A DNA stretch of 64,000 nucleotides, from the NCBI GenBank assembly GCA_024114885.1, contig CP099420.1:1922001-1986000 (forward strand), given 5' to 3'. The position numbers and the translations under genes are program-made. Positions 1 to 10,343 of the stretch are shown piece after piece (within the stretch, counting starts at the first letter, position 1; each line of letters opens with the position of its first letter). The notes beneath the pieces are model-generated. The model did not search any database and was not told where the DNA came from. It was given only the letters and a program-made list of their open reading frames with translations. Source of the DNA: Septoria linicola (lineage: Eukaryota; Ascomycota; Dothideomycetes; Mycosphaerellales; Mycosphaerellaceae).

Positions 1-1073
1 GCTCACCATAGTTGTTCTTGACCGCGAAGGCCCTGGCGATTGCAACGTGCTCGATGCCAGCACCAATGAAAATCGCGATGCTGCGACCTGGCAAAGCAGC
101 TATCAGGCCAGAAGGCGGCATCTCTGGACTTGCAATACCAGACGCTGACACTTGAGCAACGCCGAAGAGGTAGTCATCACTGTCATCGTAGCCTTTGTTG
201 ACGGCATAGCTGACTGCGGTATAGATGACCAAGCAAAGGAACGCTCGAGTGATGGTGATGAACCAGATGACTTTGTTCTTCTCGGACCATCGCTTCCCGC
301 ACTTCTCGATCACAGTAAGGAACAACAGACCTGTGAAGCCAACAGCGCAGGCGTAGCCGTTGGCTGAAGGGAGGTTCGAAAACACATCATGGATCTTCTC
401 CGCCGTGCTGGATCCGCCAGCAGGTTCTCCTAGTAGTGATGGCATCTGGCTGAGGATGATGGTAATCGCCACCGCCGTGATGAAGCCGTTGAGGATAGGA
501 AGTGAGATGAAGTCAAGCAGGAAGCCAAGGTTGAGAAAGCCGAGGATCATGCCAAAGATGCCCATCCATAATGCCATGGCTGAGGCCACCTGTGTCGGGG
601 TGTATTCTCCACTGCCATCTTCTGGACTGAAGTGCTCGACTTGCTCCGATGTGAGTAGTCCGATGAGACTGGTTGGTCCGGTGGAGAGGTCTTTCGTCGT
701 GCCCATGAAGGCGTAGAGGGTTGCTGGGAGCCATGATGATGCAAGCCCACTTTCGACTGGAATGGTGGCAATCTTTGCATATGACAGGCTCTGTGGAATG
801 AGCCTGATGATATCAGCATGGCCGGTCTCGATTGACTAGGCACTTCACTCACATGAGTCCAACTGTTATTCCGGCGATGAGATCGTTGATCAGCCATCGC
901 CAGTCGTATCGTGGCAGCCATCCCACGATGGGAAACTTGTCTAACACATAGGAGACAGTAGCTGAGGGAAGGGCACGAGCACCACTCTTCGTCAGTCGCC
1001 CTGCACGATTCCAGTTGTAGTCATGCTGGACATCGTTCGAGGCTTTGTTCACAATGTTCTTGACTACGGACAT
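1..1073 (-). CDS. Sulfate permease, SulP family (3' part outside window)
   Basis: Plasma-membrane sulfate transporter of the fungal SUL1/SUL2 type. Exon 1 runs 1073-853, a 49-nt intron (852-804, GTGAGT...CAG) follows, and exon 2 starts at 803; the join restores the MLIPQSLSYAKIA stretch expected of the family. Also visible are FPIVGWLPRYDW before the first membrane helix, STGPTSLIG, and several hydrophobic helices. The Met at 1073 is chosen because residues upstream (to 1160) do not resemble the family. The last bases of the window read G|GTGAGC after an NNY motif, so a second intron probably begins at position 6 and the reading frame may not continue to base 1. The remaining helices and the STAS domain lie off the left edge. 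Family assignment is secure; substrate is inferred from family. Confidence 0.9.
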
Positions 1074-2135
1074 GCTTTCGAGCCGAGCTTGTGAGGTGAT
1101 TTGACAAGTGCAGATGGACCACGACGTACGAGTTGCAACGCTGTAAGCTTTATGTCTCATACCATGTCGGACAGCGGCTGACCAAGGTTTATGGCAAACA
1201 GATAGCTTTCATCCTTGCAGACACCCATGATACATGTGACGGGGCCGCGCGCTATTGAAGGCAGGTCTCTACCCCGCGAGTGATACTATCTGCGTCCTTA
1301 GCATAGTTAGAGAAGCATTCGGCCTAAGTGGTTGTTTGTGTCTGCTGTGAGGCTCGAGCAGCTAACGCATTTGCTGGCGTCTGACCTGCATGAGTGACAG
1401 AGCATGTCACTTGTGGAAAGCTCTGCGGGGTATAGCTCGTTCTGTGATACTGTATGAGCCCTGCGCTAGCTGGACAAGAGGCATCTCGTTTGAGCGTCTC
1501 AAATGAAGACATCCACAGCAATAACAGAGCCGACCAAGCGTTTCAAGCATTCTAGCGCGAGCTTGGAGCTTAGCCTCGCATGCGAGCTCCTCACAGACCC
1601 AGACACTCTGCTAAGCTCTGATTCGCGCATGGCGGTCTCGACGCTGAGTTCAAGATTCGGCACATGCTGGCTTACAGTAGATGCGTCCGTGTCCACGATT
1701 GCCGCTCGTTCCGATACTCAGGAGCTCTGCTGTATCGACCATGTCTCGACTGAAGACATGATCGCTTCACATGTACATGTAGCAGGTACCACAGCCATAC
1801 TGCTGTTGTTCATGGCCACCTGGTGCTCTTCCCGGGCTCGACATCTGGGAACGTCACGGCTCGCAGGTCGAAGATGACATTCGGCTCCTGCGGGACCTGC
1901 GGCTGCTCTGCAAGTGAGCGATTTGGTCCTATCATTCAACGAGGGAATCGAGTCAGAATCTTCTCAGATCAAGATATAGACCATAGTTCAACACTCCGAG
2001 GTCCAGGTAGACTGTGAGCTATGGAGCTCTGGAGCTCTGGCTTTGCCATGGAACAGCTGTTCTTTCAACACGCTTTCTGTCCTTTCTCCCTGCTGTGGTT
2101 CCGATTCATCGCTGTAGCCGCCTCGAGCGAGGATA
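1074..2135. other. Intergenic stretch, no supported gene
   Basis: About 1 kb between the permease start and the 3' end of the next minus-strand gene. It holds the permease promoter and 5' UTR. An ATG-led frame at 1503-1877 (+, 124 codons) has no recognisable domain and no splice support. A short GGAGCTCT direct repeat lies near 2024-2038. Confidence 0.5.
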
Positions 2136-2843
2136 CTAGCACAGTACTGTGTGCAATGGCAAATCTTGATAAGCTTCGAATTCTTTCATCAAGTCGGCCT
2201 CGTCCCACTGACGCTCCGGTTCGGTGCCAGCATAATTGCCGTCCTTGTCGCGCTGGAAATAGCGTCTGTAGTCGCCACGAGGCATCTTAATGGCCTTGTA
2301 CCTCTCCTCCTTCTCGGCGCTGTGGTCAAAGCCTGTAGCCATACGAGTTGACAGGCGCCGCAGGAATGATCGGCGCTGAGGACTAGCAACAGTCAGCACA
2401 TGTCACAAAGAACGAACACAACTTGGTAAGGCGGACCGGCTCGGCAGGTCCTCTGCACCATCAACAGATTGCTTTCTGAACTTGTTGCTAAGGCGGACAG
2501 TCACGATGATAACATCGTTGTCTGATGGCTCTTCTTGGTCTCCTTCACGTTCGAACACAACGCCAGCACCAAAGCCAAGAGATCTCGTCCTGATGTTGGC
2601 TGCGTTGAAAATTCTCGGATTGCGGTGACCGGCGAGTGAGCTATTTCTTCTGACTGCATCCATATCCGCGTTGGACGGCGAGCCTGTCTTGCTGTCTTCC
2701 CCGTTGGCAGTGCCGAAGTCAAGTCCCGCAAGGTCAGTATAGCTCTGGGGTCGTTGTGGCAGAGGAGCACTTTCGCGACGCACTGGTGCCGTGATTCGGT
2801 ACGTAGGCGACAGCAGAGGCGCGACTATAAATGGATGCGCCAT
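2136..2843 (-). CDS. Uncharacterised protein, one probable intron
   Basis: I do not recognise this family. Exon 1 (2843-2418) encodes about 142 residues, mostly low-complexity and Ser/Pro/Arg rich, followed by a more ordered SDNDVIIVTVRLSNKF segment. Exon 2 (2375-2136) encodes a charged tail with MPRGDYRRYFQRDKDG and GTEPERQW motifs that look conserved rather than random. The proposed intron 2417-2376 (GTTCGT...CTCAG, 42 nt, phase 0) gives 221 residues. The donor is non-standard, so the junction is the weak point; a donor a little upstream (GTTGAT) is also in phase. No signal peptide or membrane segment is seen. The protein is probably intracellular, and its function is unknown. Confidence 0.55.
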
Positions 2844-3667
2844 GGTCTAGTAAGTCTTATATGTCCGTGATACGCTGGATGAGACGCAATGGCGACTGCT
2901 GGCGGCAAACCCCAAATAGGAGCTGCGACGTGTAGGATATGCACAATGAGCCGCAGGCAATGGCATGCGGAAGCCCAGGATCTAGTCGAGAGGGAGTAGT
3001 GAGCTCAGTCGTCGGAAGTAGCTTCCCGGGTGTCAGGAAACCAGGTTCAATGGAGAGACAAGAGCCCTGCAGAAGTCATCAACGCAATGGATAGTCGTGT
3101 GCTCACCAAGACCGCGGGATGAGAAATAAGAACTGTGAAGCTTCTTGCTGATTTGCATGTCAAGCCGTACACGCACGCACATCGTGCCCATTGTGCTCAT
3201 CGTTGCCGCGGCAGAGTCGCAAGCCGCGTTGGCGGTAGTCCCGCGGCGGTAACGTCTACGTAAGAGCCTTTTGTGGCTGCAGACAGACTTGCGGTATGGC
3301 AGATGATGGGCAAGAGGAGGACGACGAATGATCTGCGTCACGAGTTGGAACAGACGGGTGAGGCCGGATCGTGTTTCTCCGCATATGCTGACTGTGCTGA
3401 GTGAGATGGGCGGCATGTCCAGAAATGGAAGTCCCGCTGTCACGCTCAACGATGAGGTGTATGGCAAAGGACGAGGAGAATGACCCATAGCTTTGGTAAT
3501 TTCATACGTTTCTCATCAATCATCGCAGTCTGATTACTTGTAGTACTTCGGAGTGGTGCAACTTTGCAAAACCTTCAACTCCCAAGTCGCTCCTAACGCC
3601 ATCCAAATGCTGTCCAAAGCGAACGCTATCATAAATCATGTTTTGGCAGTCAACAGTGCCCTCATAT
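2844..3667. other. Intergenic stretch, no supported gene
   Basis: Promoter of the uncharacterised gene and the 3' side of the Rieske gene. A minus-strand open frame at 3033-3488 (151 codons, ATG-led) has an Arg/Ser/Thr-rich composition with no domain or intron evidence, so I do not call it. Confidence 0.45.
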
Positions 3668-4980
3668 CTACCAAGCCAACTGTTCTTGCTTCTCAGTGGA
3701 GCATGCCAGACCCGAGCAGAAGTCGATGTCTTCTTGGGAAATGGCCGAGTTTGTGGCTTCAGGAAGCGTCTGCCGCGCAGGCCAAATTTCCGTCTTTGCC
3801 TGCTGCTCGCGAGCGTGGTGCGATGTGACAGTGTCGCGGATTGACGCTTGGAAGTAGAGAGGGCCCTTCTCCATCTTCGGGTGCATCTCACCGTTGATGA
3901 AGACGCCAGCGTTCAGGTTCTTCTGAGCCTGGTCGCACAAGTACTTGTCCTCCGACATGATACGCTTGTAGATGTTGCTCACTAGCTGAAATTCTTCTTC
4001 CGTGGAGTTCTTGTTGCGGAAGACCTGGTATTGCATGGATGAGGTTGATGCACTGCTTGGGACGAATCGCTGAATCATGAAGAAATGTGGTCTAAAGGTT
4101 GTTAGCAGTGTTGGCAACTCTCGAGGCACGAGCACACTTACGAAATGTTGGTTGACACGTTAGGGAAGTAGTAGCTTGCTGCGACAACGAGACCAGCCTT
4201 TCTTTGCTCGTCAGTGGTGGCTGCATCGTGGATGATCTGACCCTTTGTTGTGTTGACGGAGTACGACTGCAGATCTGCCAGCGCTCCAATGTCGGGGTGT
4301 GTTGTTGCGCAGTGGTAGCACTCGTTGTAGTTGTCGGCGAGAATCTTCCAGTTGTAGTCGCCCTCCATCTCCCAAAAGTGGTCAAAAACGTAGTCTTCAA
4401 AATTGAATTGTTCGTATCGAGCCTGTGTGTCGACACCGGCGAAGTCGTCTTCCCATGCGACCTCAGGAACCTCTCTCGCGTCCATGTTGATCCAGACGAA
4501 TCCAGTGTGGTCGACGTGTACGTGGATAGGGAGGAGTCCATTGTTCTCCTTCTTGAAGCCATCGAGGTCTTGGTAGCCTGGTGCCTTCGCAAGCTTGCCG
4601 TTCAAGCCATATGACCAGCCATGATATTTGCAAGAAAAGATCTTTGCTGAACCCGAGTCCTTAGTCACGACTGGGAAGGCACGATGTCTGCATACGTTGT
4701 GGAAGCCGTTGATATTTCCCTGACGATCCTTCACGAGAAGGATGTTGAAGCCCGCGATGGGGAATCGGAGGAAATCGCCGGCCTCGACGAAGCGGTTCTT
4801 GTGTGTGAGAAGTTGCCATTTGCGAGAGAAGATTGCACGTCGCTCAAGCTCATACATCTCCTTCGATTGATACCAGCTGGCAGGTAGGGCTCGAGTGGCA
4901 TTCTTCTCCTGAGGAGTGGGTTTCCCACCGAAGCCGAAATAGCCCAGAAAGCCAGAGGCTACAGAGTCTGTCCTTGGCAT
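3668..4980 (-). CDS. Rieske [2Fe-2S] oxygenase, choline monooxygenase / betaine demethylase type
   Basis: Ring-hydroxylating-type oxygenase alpha subunit, 420 residues in two exons (4980-4142 and 4091-3668; 50-nt intron GTAAGT...TTTAG). The N-terminal Rieske domain shows CRHR followed 17 residues later by CKYH, the C-x-H...C-x2-H ligand set. The catalytic domain has NYNECYHCATTHPD, giving the E/D-x2-H-x4-H mononuclear iron site. The C-terminus reads QEQLAW; a terminal LAW is usual for fungal members in my recollection. The family oxidises choline or N-demethylates glycine betaine, using electrons from a separate reductase. The neighbour at 6210-8831 would handle the dimethylglycine product, which supports a role in betaine breakdown, but the substrate is inferred. 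No targeting signal was found. Confidence 0.88.
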
Positions 4981-6209
4981 GATGAAATGTGTATCGATGG
5001 TATGATGGGATGAGAACTCAGGTGATGGAACTGTTGTGATGTGATAGACAGCCACAAACCAACTCACGTACGCTGGCATATATGGTGTTCTGTATGTTGT
5101 AGCCCATGTTCCTACGAAGTGCTGCCAAACCCCATGGGGTGAGCGTGTCCTTTGCCATAGGTTCAAGGCACCCGAATTGAGTTAGCCAATGCTGAGACCA
5201 CCAGCCTCGCCTGGCTACCCGATATGGCGTCCCTCCTTTACACTTTCTGGGCCAATTACATCTAGGTTGGTATCTTGAGCGCAGACCGCGCCAGATAGAT
5301 ATCACTGTCTATCGCTCTTGCTGATAACAGTCGCCCAACATCGTAGAACAATGCGAGTTGGAACGATGCTATCACGGTATTGCTACGTCTGCTATCTTGC
5401 CTCTGGTCGCACCGCGACCGCTAGACGCCTGGATACTGCTGCCGCAATGACGGCAAATTGGCGCTTCGCGCTGCCCTCAAGCTACTTGTCTGGTTCATGA
5501 GCTGTCACTATCGTGATCTGATCCGTAGTCACGGAACCTGCTCAAGACACTTCCAGGCAGAGTTCGCTGGCGGTTGGTTGCGAGCACTTGGTCTGGTCAA
5601 GAGTGGCTTGGGAGAAGGTCATGCTGACTTCATCAGCAGCGCATCTGTGAAACACGTGAAGAGAAAACGTCAGGTCGAGACGCGCACACCTGGTATGGTT
5701 CGTATGATGGACAGCGGATCGTGGCATCCATTTCTGGTGGAAACATCCAGTGGTCAGCTCGTGAAGATGTCGGCTGGCAGAACGAGAGAGCTTGGGGAAA
5801 GGGACGCTCCCGCGTGGAGCATGATCCGCGGCCAGCCGAGAAGGCATCTTGGGATTCGAGTACTACATTGGGAAAGAGGAGACATTTGATTGTGCATACA
5901 TGATGAATCTGGACTGGTCTGCAGGGTATTATCGACAACACATCGAGGCTCACATAGCCATTTGCCGATTCTTGCGTCGCATAGCAGGTGGCAGGGTAAC
6001 GAGAGCATCTCTCCTGCCCTTGGCATTTCTTCAGCGTAGAACGGACATCGTTCATGCAACGACGGCACTGTAGAAAGGGAACGAAGAGAACGATGTGAGA
6101 GTGCAACGTCTGTTTTGCTCTGCGTTTATGAAGGTCTGAATGCCTATAGTTCAACCTTTGCCAACGCCTGTCATGCTTCGTGATCATCAGTCCATGCAAC
6201 GTAATACCA
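4981..6209. other. Intergenic stretch, no supported gene
   Basis: 1.2 kb between the Rieske gene start and the 3' end of the dimethylglycine-oxidase-like gene. Overlapping frames on both strands (for example 5458-5889 + and 5633-6199 -) show no domain, and none has splice support. It presumably holds the Rieske promoter. Confidence 0.5.
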
Positions 6210-8831
6210 TCACAACTTCGCCCTCGCTGTCATCTGCGCGCCTGCCCATGGATCCTGTCTTCCACTAGTTGCTTTCGCCTTGCGGTTTCTGCTGGCCAGC
6301 TTCAACAACGGATCAGCAGTGACCGTAGCATGGATGCGCTTGCTGAAGTATTCGATCTCGACGACGTCGCCTTCGCTGACGCTGCTTGGTAGCCATGCAT
6401 ACGCGATGGGCTTTCCAATACTGTAGCCAAAGGCGGCGCTGCTGACATATCCGCTAGCCTGACCTGCAACAAAGACAGGCTCCTTTCCAAGTACCACAGA
6501 ACGGCCGTCATTGATCACGAGAGATCGCAGTCGTCGAGATGGGCGATATCTGCTTCGCAGAGCACTGTGTCCGATGTAGCCTGATTTCGTTGCATCGATG
6601 GCCGCAGAAACTCCAGCTTCGTATGGGTCATGCTCCGTAGTCATGTCAGAGCCCCAATCACGGTAGCCCACTTCCATACGCAATGCGTTGAGAGCAATAC
6701 GGCCCGCTGCGACCACTCCGTGCGGCTGGCCGGCCTTGTACAAGATGTCCCACAGTCGCTGACCATTCTCAGCACTGGTAACGAGCTCCCAGCCCAATTC
6801 GCCAACATGTGTCAGGCGGATAGCGCGCACAGGAATGCCGTTGATGTGTACCTTCTTCACCTGGTGGTACTTGAACCCACTTTCACTAAAGTCGTCTTTG
6901 CTCACGGTACTGATAAAGTCCCGCGCACGAGGGCCCCAGAGGCCGACGCAGCAAGTGCCTCCAGTGATGTCGCGCACCTGGACCCATCTGCTCAGGTTGG
7001 AAGAATGCTGGCTTTGCTTGCGCGCTTCTCTGCTGAGATAGGCGAAATGCGTGTTGCTTGTGACGCCGACCTGGAAGAGATTCTCTTCTATGCGACAGGC
7101 AATAATGTCACTTCGAATGGTGCCTTGGTCGTCCAGCAGCATGGCGTATGTCACTGAGCCTGGCGCCTTGGAAACATTGCCAGTGCTCAGCCTTTGCAAA
7201 AGGTCGACTGCTCCAGGTCCTGAAACCTCAAGACGATGTAGTGGTGTCATGTCAAACATCGCCACCGCGGTTCTGGTTTTCCAGGCCTCTGCAGCCGCGA
7301 TGGGCGAGTAATGCTTCTTCGACCAGGCATCGCGGTCGACCGGGCGCCATTCGGATGGCAGCTCGTTGATAAGCGCCGCATTTGCCTCGTACCAAGAGGG
7401 CCGCTCCCAGCCCCTTTGCTCTAAGAAGTATGCTCCAAGCTCTTGCTGCCGAGAGTAGAAGGGCGTGACGCGTAGGTTTCGTGGGGATTCTTTGGGGTCT
7501 GAAGGGTGGAGAATATCGTAGACCTCGACAAAGTTCTGCATTGATGTCTCGAGGACATAGTCTGGTGCTGTTTGAACATCTTCGAAGCGAGACATTTCGC
7601 ATTCGGCCATGTCAATGTCAGATTTGCCAGTGGTCAGTGTCTGTGCAAGGGCACGAGCAACACCGGCAGAATGTGTGACCCAGACCGCCTCTGCTACCCA
7701 GAAACCGTCCAGCGTCGGATGTTGTCCGAAAACAGGTCCTCCGTCAGGAGTGAACGAGAAGATGCCATTGAAGCCGTCCTCGATCTCGCCCTCTCGCATG
7801 GCTGGAAGCAGCTCTTGAGACTCTTTCCAGGCTGGCGCGAAGTCTTCAGGCGTGAATTCGAGGCGAGATGGCATGTTCTTCTCGTTGACTTGCTTGGGCG
7901 TGACGCCAAGGGAAGCTGCCACGACTGGCATAGGCTTGTGGCCGTAGTACCCGATACCGTACTGGTCCCCGTGCTCGCGATAGTAAAGATCGTGATCTTG
8001 ATGACGCAGGATGGGAAGAGTTGCCCAATTTGTCGGATTGTTGCGCTTCTTCAATGCTGGCAATGGTGTCGTCTTGGCGTATTGGTGCGCAAGTGGGAGG
8101 AGAGGAATTGGTAGATCGACCATGGCACCAATCTCGACGCCCCAGAAACCGGCACATGAGACTATGATGTCGGCAGGAATGGTTCCTCGTATGGTCTCCA
8201 CGCCAGTCACATGGCCATCCTTACGCTCGATGCCAGTGACTGGTGTCAAGTCCAGATAGCGTACTCCTGCTTCCCGAGTGCGTTCGACCAGCAATTGCAC
8301 AGCGCGTGCGGCCAGCGCCAATCCATCACTTGGAATGTGCAACCCGCCCAGCACTTTGCCTTTGTCGAGCAAAGGATATCTTTCGAGGCACTCCTCGGGA
8401 CTGATGAGCCGTGCTTCGATGCCCCACGAGGCTGCAAGGCCGTGCTTACGCTTCAGTTCCTCCAAACGCTCTGGAGTGGTGGCAACTTCAAGGCCGCCCA
8501 CGGGATTGAAGCAACTCTGGCCATCCTTCTCAATCGACGATAGCTTGTCTCTGGTGTACTTTGCAAGTTGTGTCATCGTTTTGGAGGAGTTTGTTTGGAA
8601 GACCAGCCCAGGGGCGTGTGAGGTAGAACCTCCCGGCATGCCCAATGGACCTTGCTCAACAACTGTGATGTTGTTCCATCCTGCTGAGACTAACTCGTCT
8701 GCCACGTTGGCCCCGACGATGCCAGCTCCGATTATCACGACCCGTTTCGTTGGTGGCATTCTTGAAGAGTTCCACGATGCTGCAATGTCGGCTACCGCCT
8801 GTAGCGGGTAATCATACAATGGCCCGAACAT
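6210..8831 (-). CDS. Dimethylglycine/sarcosine oxidase-like flavoprotein with GcvT domains
   Basis: Single-exon protein of 873 residues from the ATG at 8831, or 849 from the internal ATG at 8759, which begins MPPTKRVVIIGAG and may be the true start. Order of domains: FAD-binding DAO fold (GAGIVGANVADE dinucleotide motif, HAPGLVFQTNSS), central FAO-type linker around residues 400-450, aminomethyltransferase (GcvT) domain to about 740 (LRMEVGYRDWGSDM), then the GcvT C-terminal barrel. Members oxidatively demethylate dimethylglycine or sarcosine and pass the one-carbon unit to tetrahydrofolate. The last residues are RAKL; a terminal AKL is a peroxisomal PTS1-type signal, whereas animal homologues are mitochondrial. 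Together with the Rieske enzyme downstream it fits a betaine catabolic pair. Exact substrate is inferred. Confidence 0.9.
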   Translation of the reverse strand: MFGPLYDYPLQAVADIAASWNSSRMPPTKRVVIIGAGIVGANVADELVSAGWNNITVVEQGPLGMPGGSTSHAPGLVFQTNSSKTMTQLAKYTRDKLSSIEKDGQSCFNPVGGLEVATTPERLEELKRKHGLAASWGIEARLISPEECLERYPLLDKGKVLGGLHIPSDGLALAARAVQLLVERTREAGVRYLDLTPVTGIERKDGHVTGVETIRGTIPADIIVSCAGFWGVEIGAMVDLPIPLLPLAHQYAKTTPLPALKKRNNPTNWATLPILRHQDHDLYYREHGDQYGIGYYGHKPMPVVAASLGVTPKQVNEKNMPSRLEFTPEDFAPAWKESQELLPAMREGEIEDGFNGIFSFTPDGGPVFGQHPTLDGFWVAEAVWVTHSAGVARALAQTLTTGKSDIDMAECEMSRFEDVQTAPDYVLETSMQNFVEVYDILHPSDPKESPRNLRVTPFYSRQQELGAYFLEQRGWERPSWYEANAALINELPSEWRPVDRDAWSKKHYSPIAAAEAWKTRTAVAMFDMTPLHRLEVSGPGAVDLLQRLSTGNVSKAPGSVTYAMLLDDQGTIRSDIIACRIEENLFQVGVTSNTHFAYLSREARKQSQHSSNLSRWVQVRDITGGTCCVGLWGPRARDFISTVSKDDFSESGFKYHQVKKVHINGIPVRAIRLTHVGELGWELVTSAENGQRLWDILYKAGQPHGVVAAGRIALNALRMEVGYRDWGSDMTTEHDPYEAGVSAAIDATKSGYIGHSALRSRYRPSRRLRSLVINDGRSVVLGKEPVFVAGQASGYVSSAAFGYSIGKPIAYAWLPSSVSEGDVVEIEYFSKRIHATVTADPLLKLASRNRKAKATSGRQDPWAGAQMTARAKL

Positions 8832-9547
8832 CAGATCGTCTCAATCGAGCATGTGCTGGGGAAGATTTCTGGTGGACAAGAAACTCAATATGAAAAGTGA
8901 TGCAGGCTATAAATTCTAGCAATGCCGATGCTTTGAATAAAAGTGCGAGGTAATTATGGCTATTCGCCTGCAAGCATCCGAGCAGCGGCCCATGCCTAGA
9001 TAAAGTAGAGCAGCATTCGCATACCTGATTCAATGGCATACCTACCATAGTGAAGAGACGCGTCTATCGTGTGGTATGTCTAGCGGGGTCAGGTCATCCG
9101 CATTCGAAGGGTCAGCATACTCCGACTGGGAGAGCTAGCTATGGATGGCAGAGCTTGCCCAAATCGGGTTTCTGAATCCCTTCTGTACTTGAAGCAAGAT
9201 ATGGAGGTGACATATTCGGTAGCGATATCTGATCACGATAGAGTGATGGTCGTGATGGTCATATGAAACCAGCGCTGGAAAGCGAGGTTCATGTTGATGG
9301 AGAGAAGTTGGGTGCACGATGTGTCAGAACTATTTCAGCCTCTGGCGAGTGGCGATCTGTGCTTCGTTCTCCGCTATACCTCTTGCGCTCAGACTTGGCT
9401 GTTTCTTCACCAAATTCCACATCATGCTCAAGCGACTAGCATGAATTTGAGATGCTTCGACGGAGCGGAGATCAAATGTTTGGATCCCAGATATACCAGT
9501 ACTACACAGACGCGAAGAAATACATGACAAGTCTCGGCCGCACCTGC
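8832..9547. other. Intergenic stretch, no supported gene
   Basis: 0.7 kb between two minus-strand genes. It holds the promoter of the dimethylglycine-oxidase-like gene. Only short frames are present, with no domain. Confidence 0.5.
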
Positions 9548-10036
9548 TCAGTGAGATGTAGAAGAAACAGACGGCATCACAACACTAATAACATCGCCCT
9601 CACTCCATATGATCTTGATGTCGAACCTCTTGATATTCCACGGCCCGCTTTCCGCTTCGAACACAACATCCAAGTCGTAAAAGCTCCCACCCAAAAATCC
9701 TATCTTCCGCTCCATCTTTCCCTCACCAGCACGAAAATGCTGAGCTAGAGTCGTAGCAGTAATTCTGGCGGGTGTATCGCCTTCCTCGTGTATCACGCGG
9801 GGATTGGTAACCGTGTGAGTGGTGTCTAGAGGGCCAACGATCTTGAAGGGTCCTCGAATAGCTTCGAGACCTTGGAAGTCGCGGCCATCGAGCGAGAAAG
9901 TGGTGTCTATAGAGTCGAGGAATGCGGAATCGTGGAGGGCAAGGTCATTGGTGTCGTAGGCATTGACTGCGCGGTAGAGAGCGTCGAGGATTGCCTCGTG
10001 GGTGGAAGAGGGCGAGATGTTGATTAGATAAGCCAT
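9548..10036 (-). CDS. NTF2/SnoaL-like small protein
   Basis: Single exon, 162 residues from the ATG at 10036; the frame extends upstream to 10087 but those residues do not look conserved. The sequence (ILDALYRAVNAYDTND, DTTFSLDGRDFQGLEAI, GPLDTTHTVTNPRV, ATTLAQHFRAGEG, FYDLDVVFEAE) has the helix-then-curved-sheet pattern of SnoaL-like / NTF2-fold proteins. These range from hydroxylating-dioxygenase beta subunits to polyketide cyclases and orphan enzymes. The position between the dimethylglycine-oxidase-like gene and the acyl-CoA dehydrogenase suggests a catabolic role, but I cannot name a substrate. No targeting signal is visible. Fold confidence is moderate, function unknown. Confidence 0.75.
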   Translation of the reverse strand: MAYLINISPSSTHEAILDALYRAVNAYDTNDLALHDSAFLDSIDTTFSLDGRDFQGLEAIRGPFKIVGPLDTTHTVTNPRVIHEEGDTPARITATTLAQHFRAGEGKMERKIGFLGGSFYDLDVVFEAESGPWNIKRFDIKIIWSEGDVISVVMPSVSSTSH

Positions 10037-10343
10037 GTTGATAAACCGATTCGTTGCGAATGCAACACGGAAACCAGTTGCAATCATTCGGCATCAATAT
10101 ATATGTATACATCCGATCTCTTCACTCAGCGGCACGGCTCTGTACACGCCTTGGAGTCGACGTCCTGATCGTGGGCCGGACTGCAACATACCACTTCTGT
10201 TCGCGTTGGGTCCGCGGAAGCCGAGACCTGGTCAGCCTTGCTCTCGCTCTCCCCTTCGCTTCAAAGATGACCTCAACACCGATGGTGAGAGGGCGAGGAG
10301 CGTAAGACGTAAACGATCATTCACATGGTATCACTATCAGCTT

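Noticed and set aside
1503..1877. ATG-led 124-codon frame on the plus strand.
   Set aside because: No domain, no splice chain, composition like shadow frames; lies in a promoter region.
3033..3488. 151-codon minus-strand frame upstream of the Rieske gene.
   Set aside because: Arg/Ser/Thr-rich with no recognisable motif; similar frames occur by chance in this GC range.
5458..6199. Overlapping frames on both strands between the Rieske and dimethylglycine-oxidase-like genes.
   Set aside because: Mutually overlapping, no homology features, no signals.
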